64,000 nucleotides of DNA from Rhizobium sp. AC27/96 (GTDB lineage: Bacteria > Pseudomonadota > Alphaproteobacteria > Rhizobiales > Rhizobiaceae): contig NZ_LXKN01000018.1 in the NCBI RefSeq assembly GCF_001692325.1, positions 434,001 through 498,000 of the forward strand, given 5' to 3'. Positions 27,772 to 36,042 of the stretch are shown here, in pieces. The notes under the pieces were generated by a model. That model had not been told where the DNA came from and did not search any database. It saw only the letters and a list, made by a program, of their open reading frames with translations. The stretch's first letter is position 1. Each line of letters starts with the position of its first letter. The position numbers and the translations under genes were made by a program.

Positions 27772-27878
27772 CCGTCACAAAGCAGATACTCGTTCGATTG
27801 CTCCGTGGGATCTTTGACGTTCTTGACAGGCCTCCCAATCAGCTCATAGCGGCTCTTCGGACAAAGCAAGTGAATGCC
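27768..27878 (-). other. Possible coding remnant
   Basis: A 36-codon open stretch on the minus strand without an ATG reads like real protein (CPKSRYELIGRPVKNV and an ending NEYLLCDG) and stops at 27770-27768, touching the end of the lyase-like gene. A stop precedes it. It could be the tail of a decayed gene; it may also be chance. Confidence 0.25.
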
Positions 27879-28078
27879 TTACCGAACTAGCTCTATCTTA
27901 TCCCCCGAGCTTGCTGGCAAACAGCTTCACGCGGAGGACGGCTGCTGACGATCAATGAGAAGACCTGCAAGCGAGGTTGCGTATCGCTTGTTTTCGGCCG
28001 CCATGCTTTGGTGCGTCACGGCCCTCGCCGAGCTCGACGAAGGTACATGAAGGTGGTCCTGCCTATCGCATCTTACCG
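27772..28078. other. Intergenic gap without recognised gene
   Basis: About 300 bases between the lyase-like gene and the AraC-type gene. Apart from the possible coding remnant at its left end I see no gene, RNA or clear terminator. Confidence 0.4.
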
Positions 28079-28960
28079 TCAAACCGCGCCCATGAGACGA
28101 GCCGCGTCCGAGCCCGGCGGTGCTCCAAACATCCGCTTATAGTCACGGCTGAACTGGGACTGGCTGTCATATCCGACCATGACGCCGGCAATCCCGGCCG
28201 TAAGCCGCTCCGAAAGCAGGATGCGCCTCGCCTCCTGCAACCGCACCTGCGTGCGATACTGGAGCGGCGACATCAGTGTAATCGCCTTGAAATGGCGGTG
28301 GAACGACGTGACGCTCATGCCCGCAAGATCCGCCAGGTCCTCGATGCTCATCGGCTCCTTGTAATTGGCCTTGATCCAGCTCGTTGCCTTGCTGATTTGC
28401 CAAAGATGAGAGCCGGCGAAGGCGAACTGCGCAAGGACTTCGCCAAGTCCGCTTCGAGCGAGACGATAATGGATTTCCTGGGCAATCAACGGTCTGAGAA
28501 AATCGATTTCGTCTGGGTGATCGAGCAGGGACAGAAGCCTTGCAAACGGCTCGAGCAATGCGCTCTCCAGCGGTGCGGCGATGACACCCGCCAATGGGCT
28601 GGCTGACACCTGACGCGTCGGGAGGCACTGCAGGACCTCGGCCAGCAGCGCGCGATCGAGATCCATTGTGAGCGCCAGATGGGAGCGCCCGTCGTCGGCA
28701 CTGAACACGCGTGAAGCGACCGGCAGATCGGCAGTGACGAGAAGAAAAGTCGACGGATCGGCGTAGAAGGGCTCCTCGCCGAGGCTGACCGTCTTGCCAC
28801 CCCGCAGGATGATGCAAACACGCGGATTGTACAGCGCATGGATGGGATGAACGCTCGTGCTCATTTGATAGAGCGTCAGGCCGGGAACGACGGTCGGGTA
28901 GCGTGGCACATGGGCGTGGCGCTCGACGACGTCGCACATAGTGTCCAGAAGTTGTTTCAT
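28079..28960 (-). CDS. AraC-family regulator (AraC_N/YqhC type)
   Basis: About 293 residues. The N-terminal AraC_N domain (ALYNPRVCIILRGGKTVSLG) is followed by two C-terminal helix-turn-helix units (SIEDLADLAGMSVTSFHRHFK; GYDSQSQFSRDYKRMFG). ATG 28960 is set by AAGGA; ATGs at 28969 and 28990 are in frame. It is divergent from an SDR oxidoreductase, an arrangement often found for this family, where the regulator responds to aldehydes or other electrophiles and controls the reductase. Confidence 0.85.
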   Translation of the reverse strand: MKQLLDTMCDVVERHAHVPRYPTVVPGLTLYQMSTSVHPIHALYNPRVCIILRGGKTVSLGEEPFYADPSTFLLVTADLPVASRVFSADDGRSHLALTMDLDRALLAEVLQCLPTRQVSASPLAGVIAAPLESALLEPFARLLSLLDHPDEIDFLRPLIAQEIHYRLARSGLGEVLAQFAFAGSHLWQISKATSWIKANYKEPMSIEDLADLAGMSVTSFHRHFKAITLMSPLQYRTQVRLQEARRILLSERLTAGIAGVMVGYDSQSQFSRDYKRMFGAPPGSDAARLMGAV

Positions 28961-29206
28961 GATGCGCATCCTTTGAAACGAACCTGGCACGACGCCGAAG
29001 TCCTGAAAAGTCCCTCCCCACCAACCTTGGCAGGATCGTGCAAAATATTGGCACGATCGCCGTAGTTTAAAGGAGCCAAATGGACCAAATTCTGCGTGTA
29101 CTGATCAACGGGTTGGCAGGTCAAGAGGTCCGCAGGTGGATGTCTGCATCACCTAACCTTGCATCGACGATCGGCAACATGTTTGAAATAAGAAAGGTAT
29201 TGCACG

Positions 29207-30046
29207 ATGTCCGAAAAGATTTGGTTCATCACCGGCTGCTCCACAGGACTCGGCCACGAATTGGCCAAGCAGGTCCTCGAGCGTGGCGACCGTGCTGTGC
29301 TAACCGCACGGCGGCCCGAAAGCCTTGACGAGCTTGCGAGCAAGCATCCAGGCAGGGCCATCACGCTTCCGCTCGATGTTACGAGCGGGACGGCAATCGA
29401 GAAGGCGGTCTCCGACGCCGAAGCTCACTTCGGGCGCATCGACGTGCTCGTCAACAATGCCGGCTATGGCTACTTCTCTGCCATTGAAGAGGGCGAGGAT
29501 GCCGAAATCCGACGCCAGTTCGAGACAAACGTCTTCGGCCTATATGCGGTCACTAGGCGCGCGTTGGCGGGCATGCGGGCCAGGCGCGCCGGTCACATCA
29601 TCAATGTGTCGTCTATCGGCGGCCTGATGGCCTTCCCGGCCACTGGCTACTACCATGCCAGCAAGTTTGCCGTTGAGGGCTTCTCGGAATCGCTGTCGCA
29701 AGAGGTCGGGCCTCTTGGGATCAAGGTGACCATCGTCGAGCCCGGCGGGTTCCGGACGGATTGGGCCGGCCGGTCAATGATCGAATCCAAGACGATTATC
29801 GACGATTATGCCGAAACCGCAGGCGCACGCCGAAAGGCCGCCCATGAATATTCCGGCAAGCAGCGTGGCGACCCCACCCGCGGCGTTGCCGCCATTATCA
29901 AGGCCGTCGATTCGGCCGAACCGCCTCTGCGGCTGCTGCTTGGCTCCGACGCCTACCGGCTTGCCGAGTCGCGCCTGGCAGCCCTTCAGAAGAACTTCGA
30001 GGCCTGGAAGGACGTCACCCTCAGCACCGACTTTCCCCAGGACTAG
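29207..30046 (+). CDS. Short-chain dehydrogenase/reductase
   Basis: 279 residues, classical SDR. It has the cofactor motif TGCSTGLG (about 9-16), NNAGYG, the catalytic Ser in NVSSIGG and YYHASK with Tyr/Lys. An Arg pair after the second strand (LTARRPE) favours NADP(H). It is divergent from the AraC_N regulator, with which it probably forms a small stress or detoxification unit. The substrate is not determined. Confidence 0.88.
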   Translation: MSEKIWFITGCSTGLGHELAKQVLERGDRAVLTARRPESLDELASKHPGRAITLPLDVTSGTAIEKAVSDAEAHFGRIDVLVNNAGYGYFSAIEEGEDAEIRRQFETNVFGLYAVTRRALAGMRARRAGHIINVSSIGGLMAFPATGYYHASKFAVEGFSESLSQEVGPLGIKVTIVEPGGFRTDWAGRSMIESKTIIDDYAETAGARRKAAHEYSGKQRGDPTRGVAAIIKAVDSAEPPLRLLLGSDAYRLAESRLAALQKNFEAWKDVTLSTDFPQD

Positions 30047-30211
30047 GCCAACACTGGGATTGCAAACCATCACGGAGCGACCGGCTTTCGAGGGAGCCGG
30101 CCACCCCTGTCACCCCTCGATTTCTACAGGCTCGCGCGGCGCCATTTTTGCTTCCGGAAAGATGCCAACGCTGCAGCCTTGGCCATTTTAGACAAACAAT
30201 TCCGCTTATAG

Positions 30212-30224
30212 TCTATAAAAATAG
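30212..30224. promoter_or_regulatory. AT-rich inverted element before sulfonate operon
   Basis: CTAT-AAAA-ATAG (30213-30224) lies about 100 bases before tauA, inside a TATAGTCTATAAAA stretch. It resembles the palindrome in front of the cysteine-salvage operon (24370-24388), hinting at shared sulfur-status control. An outer repeat ACAAAC/GTTTGT (30192 and 30224) surrounds it. Confidence 0.4.
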
Positions 30225-30321
30225 TTTGTTATTTCTATCGCTCTTGCACCCTTCTTCTCTAGGTTCAGACCATAGAACTCAGGAAGCCGCCGGACAACAT
30301 GATCCGGCCAAAGGGAGAAAC

Positions 30322-31329
30322 ATGAACCTCAAGACTCTGATCGCTGCGGCCATCGTCGGTCTCGCCAGCATTTCGACGGCAGCCTCTGCCGCCGACAAGA
30401 AAGTCGTCGTCGGCTATCAGACGGACGCGCTGCCATCCTCCGTCGGCATCGCCAACGGCGATTTCGCCAAGGCAACCGGATACGAGATCGATTTCCGCAA
30501 GTTCAACTCCGGCGCGGAGATCTTTGCAGCCATCGCCTCTGGCGACGTCCAGATCGGTTATGTCGGCTCAAGTCCGTTTGCGGCCGCCGCATCGCGAGGC
30601 CTCGAGGTCAAGGCCTTCTACCTGTCGTCGATCTCGGGCATCGATGAAGCGCTTGTGGTGCGCAACGGCTCGGGCATCAACACGCTTGCTGATCTCAAGG
30701 GCAAGAAGCTTGCGGCAGCACCGGTCTCCACCGACCATTACCAGCTACTCGCGCTCATCAAGTCTCTCGGCCTGACGGAAAAGGACGTGCAGGTCTTCGC
30801 CATCCCGCAGCCTGAAATCGTCGCCAGCTACAATCGCGGCGATATCGACGGCGGCTTCGTTTGGGATCCGGCGCTGACCGAACTCAAGAAGGGCGGCAAG
30901 GTGCTGGTGACTTCCAAGGATGTCGCCGACAAGGGCGCGCCGACCTTTTCCGCCTGGGTCGCGACCTCGAAATTCGCCGCAAGCGACCCGCAGTTCCTGA
31001 AGGCTTTCGCTTCGGTGATCAACAAGTACTACGCCTCCTTCGCAGCCGACAAGGCGGCATGGGGACCGGATAGCGACAACACCAAGGCCCTTGCCAAGCT
31101 TCTCGGCGGCACCGCGGATCAGCAGGCCGCAGCGCTCAAGAACCTCACCCTCCTGACACCCGACGTTCAGGCCTCGGCTGCCTGGCTCGGCGGTGGTGAG
31201 CAGTCCGGCGCCGCGAAGATCCTGAAGGACACCGCGACCTTCCTAAAGGATCAGGGCAAAGTCTCCGAAGTCCTGCCGAGCTATAGCGCCTTCGTCACGC
31301 CCGACGCGCTCGTCAGCGCCAGCAACTGA
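30322..31329 (+). CDS. tauA: Taurine/sulfonate ABC binding protein
   Basis: About 335 residues. ATG 30322 follows AAGGGAG; the frame is open upstream but not coding. The signal peptide ends SAADK. TauA/SsuA-type features include [12 protein letters not shown] at the start, [26 protein letters not shown] around the ligand pocket, and [19 protein letters not shown]. It presents sulfonates to the TauC permease. Confidence 0.88.
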   Translation: MNLKTLIAAAIVGLASISTAASAADKKVVVGYQTDALPSSVGIANGDFAKATGYEIDFRKFNSGAEIFAAIASGDVQIGYVGSSPFAAAASRGLEVKAFYLSSISGIDEALVVRNGSGINTLADLKGKKLAAAPVSTDHYQLLALIKSLGLTEKDVQVFAIPQPEIVASYNRGDIDGGFVWDPALTELKKGGKVLVTSKDVADKGAPTFSAWVATSKFAASDPQFLKAFASVINKYYASFAADKAAWGPDSDNTKALAKLLGGTADQQAAALKNLTLLTPDVQASAAWLGGGEQSGAAKILKDTATFLKDQGKVSEVLPSYSAFVTPDALVSASN

Positions 31330-31385
31330 TCCCCCAACACCGGGGCAGCCGCCGCTGCTCCGGTGTCGAATTTCCGAGAGACGTC

Positions 31386-32174
31386 ATGCTTCAAGTCGAC
31401 CATGCCAGTGTATTTTTTGCAGCGCGCGACGGCAGCACCGTTCACGCGCTCGATCGCGTTTCGTTCAACATTCCCGAGCGCGGTATCGTCGTGGCGCTGG
31501 GAGCATCGGGCTGCGGCAAGTCCACGCTTCTGAACGCGATCGCCGGCTTCCTGCCGCTTTCCGAGGGAACGATCACGCTCGATGGCCGACCTGTTTCCGG
31601 CCCCGGCGCTGACCGCGGTGTCGTCTTCCAGAAGGATTCATTGCTGCCGTGGAAATCCGTCGTCGACAACGTTGCCCTCGGTCTGCAGTTCGCTGGGCTG
31701 GGTCGCCGGGAACGGCGGGACCGCGCCCTCGAACTATTGCGGCTGGTGGGCCTGGCCGACTTTGCCGGTTCGATGACCTATGAACTGTCCGGCGGCATGC
31801 GCCAGCGCGTCGGCATTGCCCGCGCTCTTGCCACCGATCCCGACATACTGCTGATGGACGAGCCTTTCGGCGCGCTCGACAGCCTGACGCGCGAGCAGAT
31901 GCAGGAGCTGCTGATCTCAGTCTGGGCGCGAACCAACAAACGCATTTTCTTCATAACCCACTCGATTGAGGAGGCGCTGTTTCTCGGCACCGAGGTGCTG
32001 GTCATGTCGCCGCGACCGGGCCGCGTCGTCGCCCGTTTCGAGCTTGATTTCGTGCATCGCTTTGCCGCCAGCGGCGATAGCAAGGCGATCGTCGCCTCTC
32101 CCGAATTCACCAATCTGCGGGAAGAAATCCGCACGATCCTCCATAAGGCTGATGATTTCAGGAGCGCGGCATGA
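31386..32174 (+). CDS. tauB: Sulfonate ABC importer ATPase
   Basis: 262 residues with GASGCGKST, the Q-loop [13 protein letters not shown], signature [20 protein letters not shown] and ITHS. The [10 protein letters not shown] stretch is typical of TauB/SsuB. Its last codons overlap the tauC start by four bases. Confidence 0.9.
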   Translation: MLQVDHASVFFAARDGSTVHALDRVSFNIPERGIVVALGASGCGKSTLLNAIAGFLPLSEGTITLDGRPVSGPGADRGVVFQKDSLLPWKSVVDNVALGLQFAGLGRRERRDRALELLRLVGLADFAGSMTYELSGGMRQRVGIARALATDPDILLMDEPFGALDSLTREQMQELLISVWARTNKRIFFITHSIEEALFLGTEVLVMSPRPGRVVARFELDFVHRFAASGDSKAIVASPEFTNLREEIRTILHKADDFRSAA

Positions 32175-33022
32175 GCGACATTACCCAGGCGCGCCCAATC
32201 GTCGTCTCCCGCGAGGCCGGACCGAAGCTCGTCGGCATGCCGAGCTTCGGCGTCAGCGGCAAGCCCACCGTTGCCATCAGCGTCGTCACCGCAATCCTCT
32301 GTCTTGCGCTGTGGTGGCTGGTCGCCAAGCTCGGTCTGGTATCCCACCTGTTCCTGCCACGGCCTGACGAAGTATTGACGCAGATCGGTGTGGTCTATCG
32401 CGATGGCTATGCCGGCGCGTCGCTGTCCGAACACATTCTGGCAAGCGTGCTTCGCATCATCACCGCTGCGACAATCGCGATTGTCATCGGCATTCCCGTC
32501 GGGTTGCTGATGGGCCTCAATCGCTGGGCAAAGGGAATTCTCGACACGCCGATCGAATTCTACTGGCCTTTGCCTCCCTTGTCCTACCTGCCATTGATGA
32601 TCATCTGGCTCGGCATTGGCGAGACCTCGAAAATCACCCTCCTGGTGTTGGCCATGTTCGCGCCGATCTGCCTATCGGCCCAGGCCGGCGTCCGCTCGCT
32701 TCCGCTCGAGCGCGTTAACGCCGCCCGTTCGCTCGGAGCGAGCCGCTTGCAGCTCTTCTTCTCCATCGTGCTGCCCTCGGCCTTGCCGGAGATCCTGACC
32801 GGCGTCCGCATCGCCTTCGGCATCGGCTGGGGTACGCTGGTCGCTGCCGAACTCATCGCCTCGACACGCGGTATCGGCTTCATGATCATGTCGGCATCGC
32901 AGTTCCTCGCAACCGACGTCGTCTTCGTCGGCATTGGAATCATCGCGATCTGCGCCTTCGCCTTTACGGCGGCAATCCGCATTCTCGAGGCCGTTCTCGT
33001 GCCATGGAAGGGCAAGCTCTGA
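32171..33022 (+). CDS. tauC: Sulfonate ABC importer permease
   Basis: 283 residues, about six membrane helices, with the binding-protein-dependent permease loop ([29 protein letters not shown]). The overlap with tauB shows coupling. Downstream by 77 bases lies the flavin monooxygenase that releases sulfite from the imported sulfonate. Confidence 0.9.
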   Translation: MSDITQARPIVVSREAGPKLVGMPSFGVSGKPTVAISVVTAILCLALWWLVAKLGLVSHLFLPRPDEVLTQIGVVYRDGYAGASLSEHILASVLRIITAATIAIVIGIPVGLLMGLNRWAKGILDTPIEFYWPLPPLSYLPLMIIWLGIGETSKITLLVLAMFAPICLSAQAGVRSLPLERVNAARSLGASRLQLFFSIVLPSALPEILTGVRIAFGIGWGTLVAAELIASTRGIGFMIMSASQFLATDVVFVGIGIIAICAFAFTAAIRILEAVLVPWKGKL

Positions 33023-33099
33023 ACTTGCGATAATCAACGTATCGATCACGCCCGCATTCGGCGGGAATTTCCCATCCAATGCAATACAGGCCCTAGGAC

Positions 33100-34167
33100 A
33101 TGAGCAGCAGCGAGTTTCTTTGGTATATTCCCAACGACGTCAAATCCGGTCACCGTGGTGATTCCGCCGTCGAAAACCACAACAGCCTGGAGACGCTGAC
33201 CAGCCACGCCAAGGCCTTGGAGGATCACGGCTGGAAGGGAGCCCTGATCGGCACCGGCTGGGGCCGGCCCGATACATTAACCGTCGCGGCCGCTCTTACC
33301 GTCCGCACGACCAGCTTCGAACCACTGATCGCCATTCGTCCCGGCTATTGGCGCCCTGCCCATTTCGCCTCCGCCGCCGCCACTTTGGATCACCTGAGCG
33401 GCGGCCGCGTGCGCGTCAATATCGTATCCGGCAAGGACAATCTCTCCGCCTATGGCGACAGCGAGGGCGACCAGGCGCATCGCTACGCCCGCACCAAGGA
33501 ATTCATGCGTCTTGTCCGCCGGCTTTGGACCGAGGAAAATGTGACCTATGAGGGCGAGCATTTCGGCGTTACCGAATCCACCGTGGCGCCACGGATCAGG
33601 CAGAACGGCGAACGCCGGCATCCGAAACTCTATTTCGGTGGCGCCTCGGAGGCAGCCGAGCGCGTTTCCGCCACTGAGGCGGATGTCCAGCTTTTCTGGG
33701 GCGAGCCGCTTGACGGCGTAAGGCAGCGGATCGAGCACCTGAAGTCATTGAGCAAGACGCTCGATCGCGATCTTCCGCCGCTGGAATTCGGATTGCGCAT
33801 TACCACGCTGGTGCGCGATACCACCGAACAGGCATGGGCCGACGCCGAGGCGAAGGTCGCAGAAATGGCGAAGATCAAAGGCGCCGGCTGGAACGACCAT
33901 CTGCAGTCCATCGCCGTCGGCCAGCGCCGGTTGCTGGATCTGAACGCACGCGGAGACGTGCTTGATGACAATCTCTACACCGCTCCCGGCAAATTCGGTG
34001 GCGGCGGTGCCGGTACGACCTGGCTGGTGGGCTCCGCCGAAGATGTCGCCCGCTCGCTCCGTAAATACCGGGATCTGGGCATCACGCATTTCGTCCTTTC
34101 GGATACTCCCTACCTCCCCGAGATCAAACGCCAAGGGGACCAACTCCTGCCCCTTCTGCGCGACTGA
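33100..34167 (+). CDS. ssuD: SsuD-like FMNH2-dependent alkanesulfonate monooxygenase
   Basis: 355 residues of the LLM fold with SsuD-type landmarks: FLWYIPN near the start, GTGWGRPDT, FIAIRPGYWRP-like (PLIAIRPGYWRPAHFAS), DHLSGGRVRVNIVSG and LSDTPYLPE at the end. It should cleave C-S bonds of sulfonates to give an aldehyde and sulfite. No ssuE-type flavin reductase is nearby, so FMNH2 must come from elsewhere. Sulfoquinovose monooxygenases of Agrobacterium are close relatives, so the sulfonate may not be a simple alkane. Confidence 0.82.
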   Translation: MSSSEFLWYIPNDVKSGHRGDSAVENHNSLETLTSHAKALEDHGWKGALIGTGWGRPDTLTVAAALTVRTTSFEPLIAIRPGYWRPAHFASAAATLDHLSGGRVRVNIVSGKDNLSAYGDSEGDQAHRYARTKEFMRLVRRLWTEENVTYEGEHFGVTESTVAPRIRQNGERRHPKLYFGGASEAAERVSATEADVQLFWGEPLDGVRQRIEHLKSLSKTLDRDLPPLEFGLRITTLVRDTTEQAWADAEAKVAEMAKIKGAGWNDHLQSIAVGQRRLLDLNARGDVLDDNLYTAPGKFGGGGAGTTWLVGSAEDVARSLRKYRDLGITHFVLSDTPYLPEIKRQGDQLLPLLRD

Positions 34168-34241
34168 TCGTTTAAGCCGACGATAGCTATACCCACAGAA
34201 CAACGACACCTCGCGGCTTTCCAAGCCGGGCCTCGTCAATT

Positions 34242-34259
34242 ATGACAGTTTCATGACAA
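34242..34259 (-). promoter_or_regulatory. PHO box upstream of orfA-pit
   Basis: On the minus strand two 7-base repeats, TTGTCAT and CTGTCAT, are spaced 11 bases apart, matching the PhoB consensus of two CTGTCAT-like repeats. It ends 18 bases before the ATG of the first gene, so binding would block transcription. PhoB repression of orfA-pit under phosphate starvation is known in Sinorhizobium meliloti. Confidence 0.7.
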
Positions 34260-34277
34260 TGAATGCATGGAGCTTTG

Positions 34278-34919
34278 ATGCTGGGCTGGTTTCGTAAACT
34301 CATGCCGCGCGAGGATCGTTTTTTCGATCTCTTCGCGCAGCACTCGCGCACGATCGTCAGCGCGGCTGAAGCATTGAATGAGCTGCTGGGCGGCAGGGAC
34401 ATCGATGCCAAATGCCGAGAGATCGTCGAACTTGAAAATCAGGCAGATGATATCACCCGCGACGTGCTGCTTGCGGTGCGGCGAAGCTTCATCACGCCAT
34501 TCGACCGGGGCGATATCAAAGACCTGATCATGTCCATGGATGACGCCATCGACATGATGCATAAGACAGTGAAGACCATACGGCTCTTCGAGCAGAAGGG
34601 CTTCGATCCGGGCATGCAGCAGATGGGCGCCGTCATCGTCAAGGCGGCTCATCTGGTCGCCGAGGCAGTGCCGCTACTGGATCGCATTGGCGCCAATGTC
34701 ACGAAGCTCGGCACTCTCACGGAAGAGATCGTCAAGGTGGAAGGCCAGGCAGACGCCTTGCACGAACAGGGTCTGAAGGACCTGTTTCGCAATTACGGTG
34801 CCTCCAATGCCATGGCCTATATCATCGGCAGCGAGATATATGGCGAGTTGGAGAAAGTCGTCGACCGCTTCGAGGACGTCGCCAACGAGATCAACGGCAT
34901 CGTGCTCGAGAGCGTCTGA
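34278..34919 (+). CDS. DUF47/PhoU-like Pit accessory protein
   Basis: 213 residues, all-helical PhoU-like protein (LGWFRKLMPREDRFFDLF at the start; MDDAIDMMHKTVKTIRLFE inside). It is the OrfA partner of the low-affinity phosphate transporter, as in S. meliloti orfA-pit. ATG 34278 removes five upstream residues. Its stop overlaps the pit start (TGATG), so the two are translated together. Confidence 0.9.
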   Translation: MLGWFRKLMPREDRFFDLFAQHSRTIVSAAEALNELLGGRDIDAKCREIVELENQADDITRDVLLAVRRSFITPFDRGDIKDLIMSMDDAIDMMHKTVKTIRLFEQKGFDPGMQQMGAVIVKAAHLVAEAVPLLDRIGANVTKLGTLTEEIVKVEGQADALHEQGLKDLFRNYGASNAMAYIIGSEIYGELEKVVDRFEDVANEINGIVLESV

Positions 34920-35923
34920 TGGAGGCCTCGCTCGCCTTTCCGCTGCTGGTGGGGATCATCGCCACCGCCTTGTTTTTCGATTTTCTGAACGGCCTTCACG
35001 ATGCGGCGAATTCCATCGCCACCATCGTATCGACCCGTGTCCTGAGGCCACAATATGCGGTGCTATGGGCCGCATTCTTCAACTTCATCGCCTTCCTGTT
35101 CTTCGGGCTGCATGTGGCGGAGACGCTTGGCACGGGCATCATCGATCCGAGTATCGTCGACCCCTCCGTCATCTTCGCAGCGCTCCTCGGAGCGATTGTC
35201 TGGAACATCGTCACTTGGATATTTGGCATACCCTCCAGCTCGTCGCATGCGCTGGTCGGCGGGCTGATTGGCGCTGGTCTCGCCAAGGTTGGCGTCAGCT
35301 CTATCGTCTGGCTCGGCGTCTTCAAGACCGCCGGCGCGATCGTCATGTCGCCATTGATCGGATTTGTGCTGGCGCTGTTTCTGGTCCTCATCGTGACATG
35401 GCTGTTCGTCCGCCAGACACCCTTCGCCGTCGATAGAACATTCCGCATATTGCAGTTCTTTTCGGCGTCGCTCTATTCGTTGGGGCATGGCGGCAACGAC
35501 GCGCAGAAGACTATGGGTATTATCGCAATTCTCTTGTATTCACAGGGATATAGCGGCGGCTCCTTCCATGTTCCGTTATGGGTGGTGCTTTCCTGTCAGA
35601 CAGCCATGGCCCTCGGCACGCTGTTTGGCGGCTGGCGCATTGTTCACACGATGGGCTCGAAAATCACCCGCCTCAATCCGATGCAGGGCTTTTGCGCCGA
35701 GACGGGCGGCGCGCTGACGCTGTTTGCGGCCACATGGCTCGGCATTCCGGTTTCCACCACGCATACGATCACCGGCGCCATCATCGGTGTCGGCGCGGCG
35801 CGGCGCGTATCGGCTGTGCGCTGGGGTCTCGCCGGCAATATCGTCATTGCCTGGGTCATCACCCTGCCGGCCGCCGCCATTATCTCGGCGCTCTCCTACT
35901 GGGGCATGCAGATTTTCAGGTAA
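34919..35923 (+). CDS. pit: Low-affinity inorganic phosphate transporter
   Basis: 334 residues, PiT family, with two inverted copies of the signature: GLHDAANSIATIVSTR near the start and GGNDAQKTMGII later, both with the conserved Asn-Asp/Asp-Ala core. About ten membrane segments. Imports metal-phosphate in symport with protons when phosphate is ample. Coupled to the accessory protein and followed by a strong hairpin. Confidence 0.92.
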   Translation: MEASLAFPLLVGIIATALFFDFLNGLHDAANSIATIVSTRVLRPQYAVLWAAFFNFIAFLFFGLHVAETLGTGIIDPSIVDPSVIFAALLGAIVWNIVTWIFGIPSSSSHALVGGLIGAGLAKVGVSSIVWLGVFKTAGAIVMSPLIGFVLALFLVLIVTWLFVRQTPFAVDRTFRILQFFSASLYSLGHGGNDAQKTMGIIAILLYSQGYSGGSFHVPLWVVLSCQTAMALGTLFGGWRIVHTMGSKITRLNPMQGFCAETGGALTLFAATWLGIPVSTTHTITGAIIGVGAARRVSAVRWGLAGNIVIAWVITLPAAAIISALSYWGMQIFR

Positions 35924-35965
35924 TCAGCGAGCATGGCTTTCTAAACATCTGTAATAAAATAAGAA

Positions 35966-35992
35966 AGATCGCGGCCAACATGGCCGCGATCT
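35966..35992. terminator. Strong two-way terminator between pit and chemoreceptor
   Basis: AGATCGCGGCCA (35966-35977) and its exact complement (35981-35992) form a 12-bp stem with a 3-base loop. On the minus strand it is followed by TTTCTTATTTTATT, a good Rho-independent terminator for the chemoreceptor; on the plus strand the T run is weak. Confidence 0.8.
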
Positions 35993-36042
35993 CCCGACTT
36001 TAAGCCTGCCGATTGTTCAGCGAGCGCATTGCCCGAGCGAGA

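Noticed and set aside
30081..30100. Small hairpin after the SDR gene
   Set aside because: Only a 6-bp stem and no T run; too weak to call a terminator.
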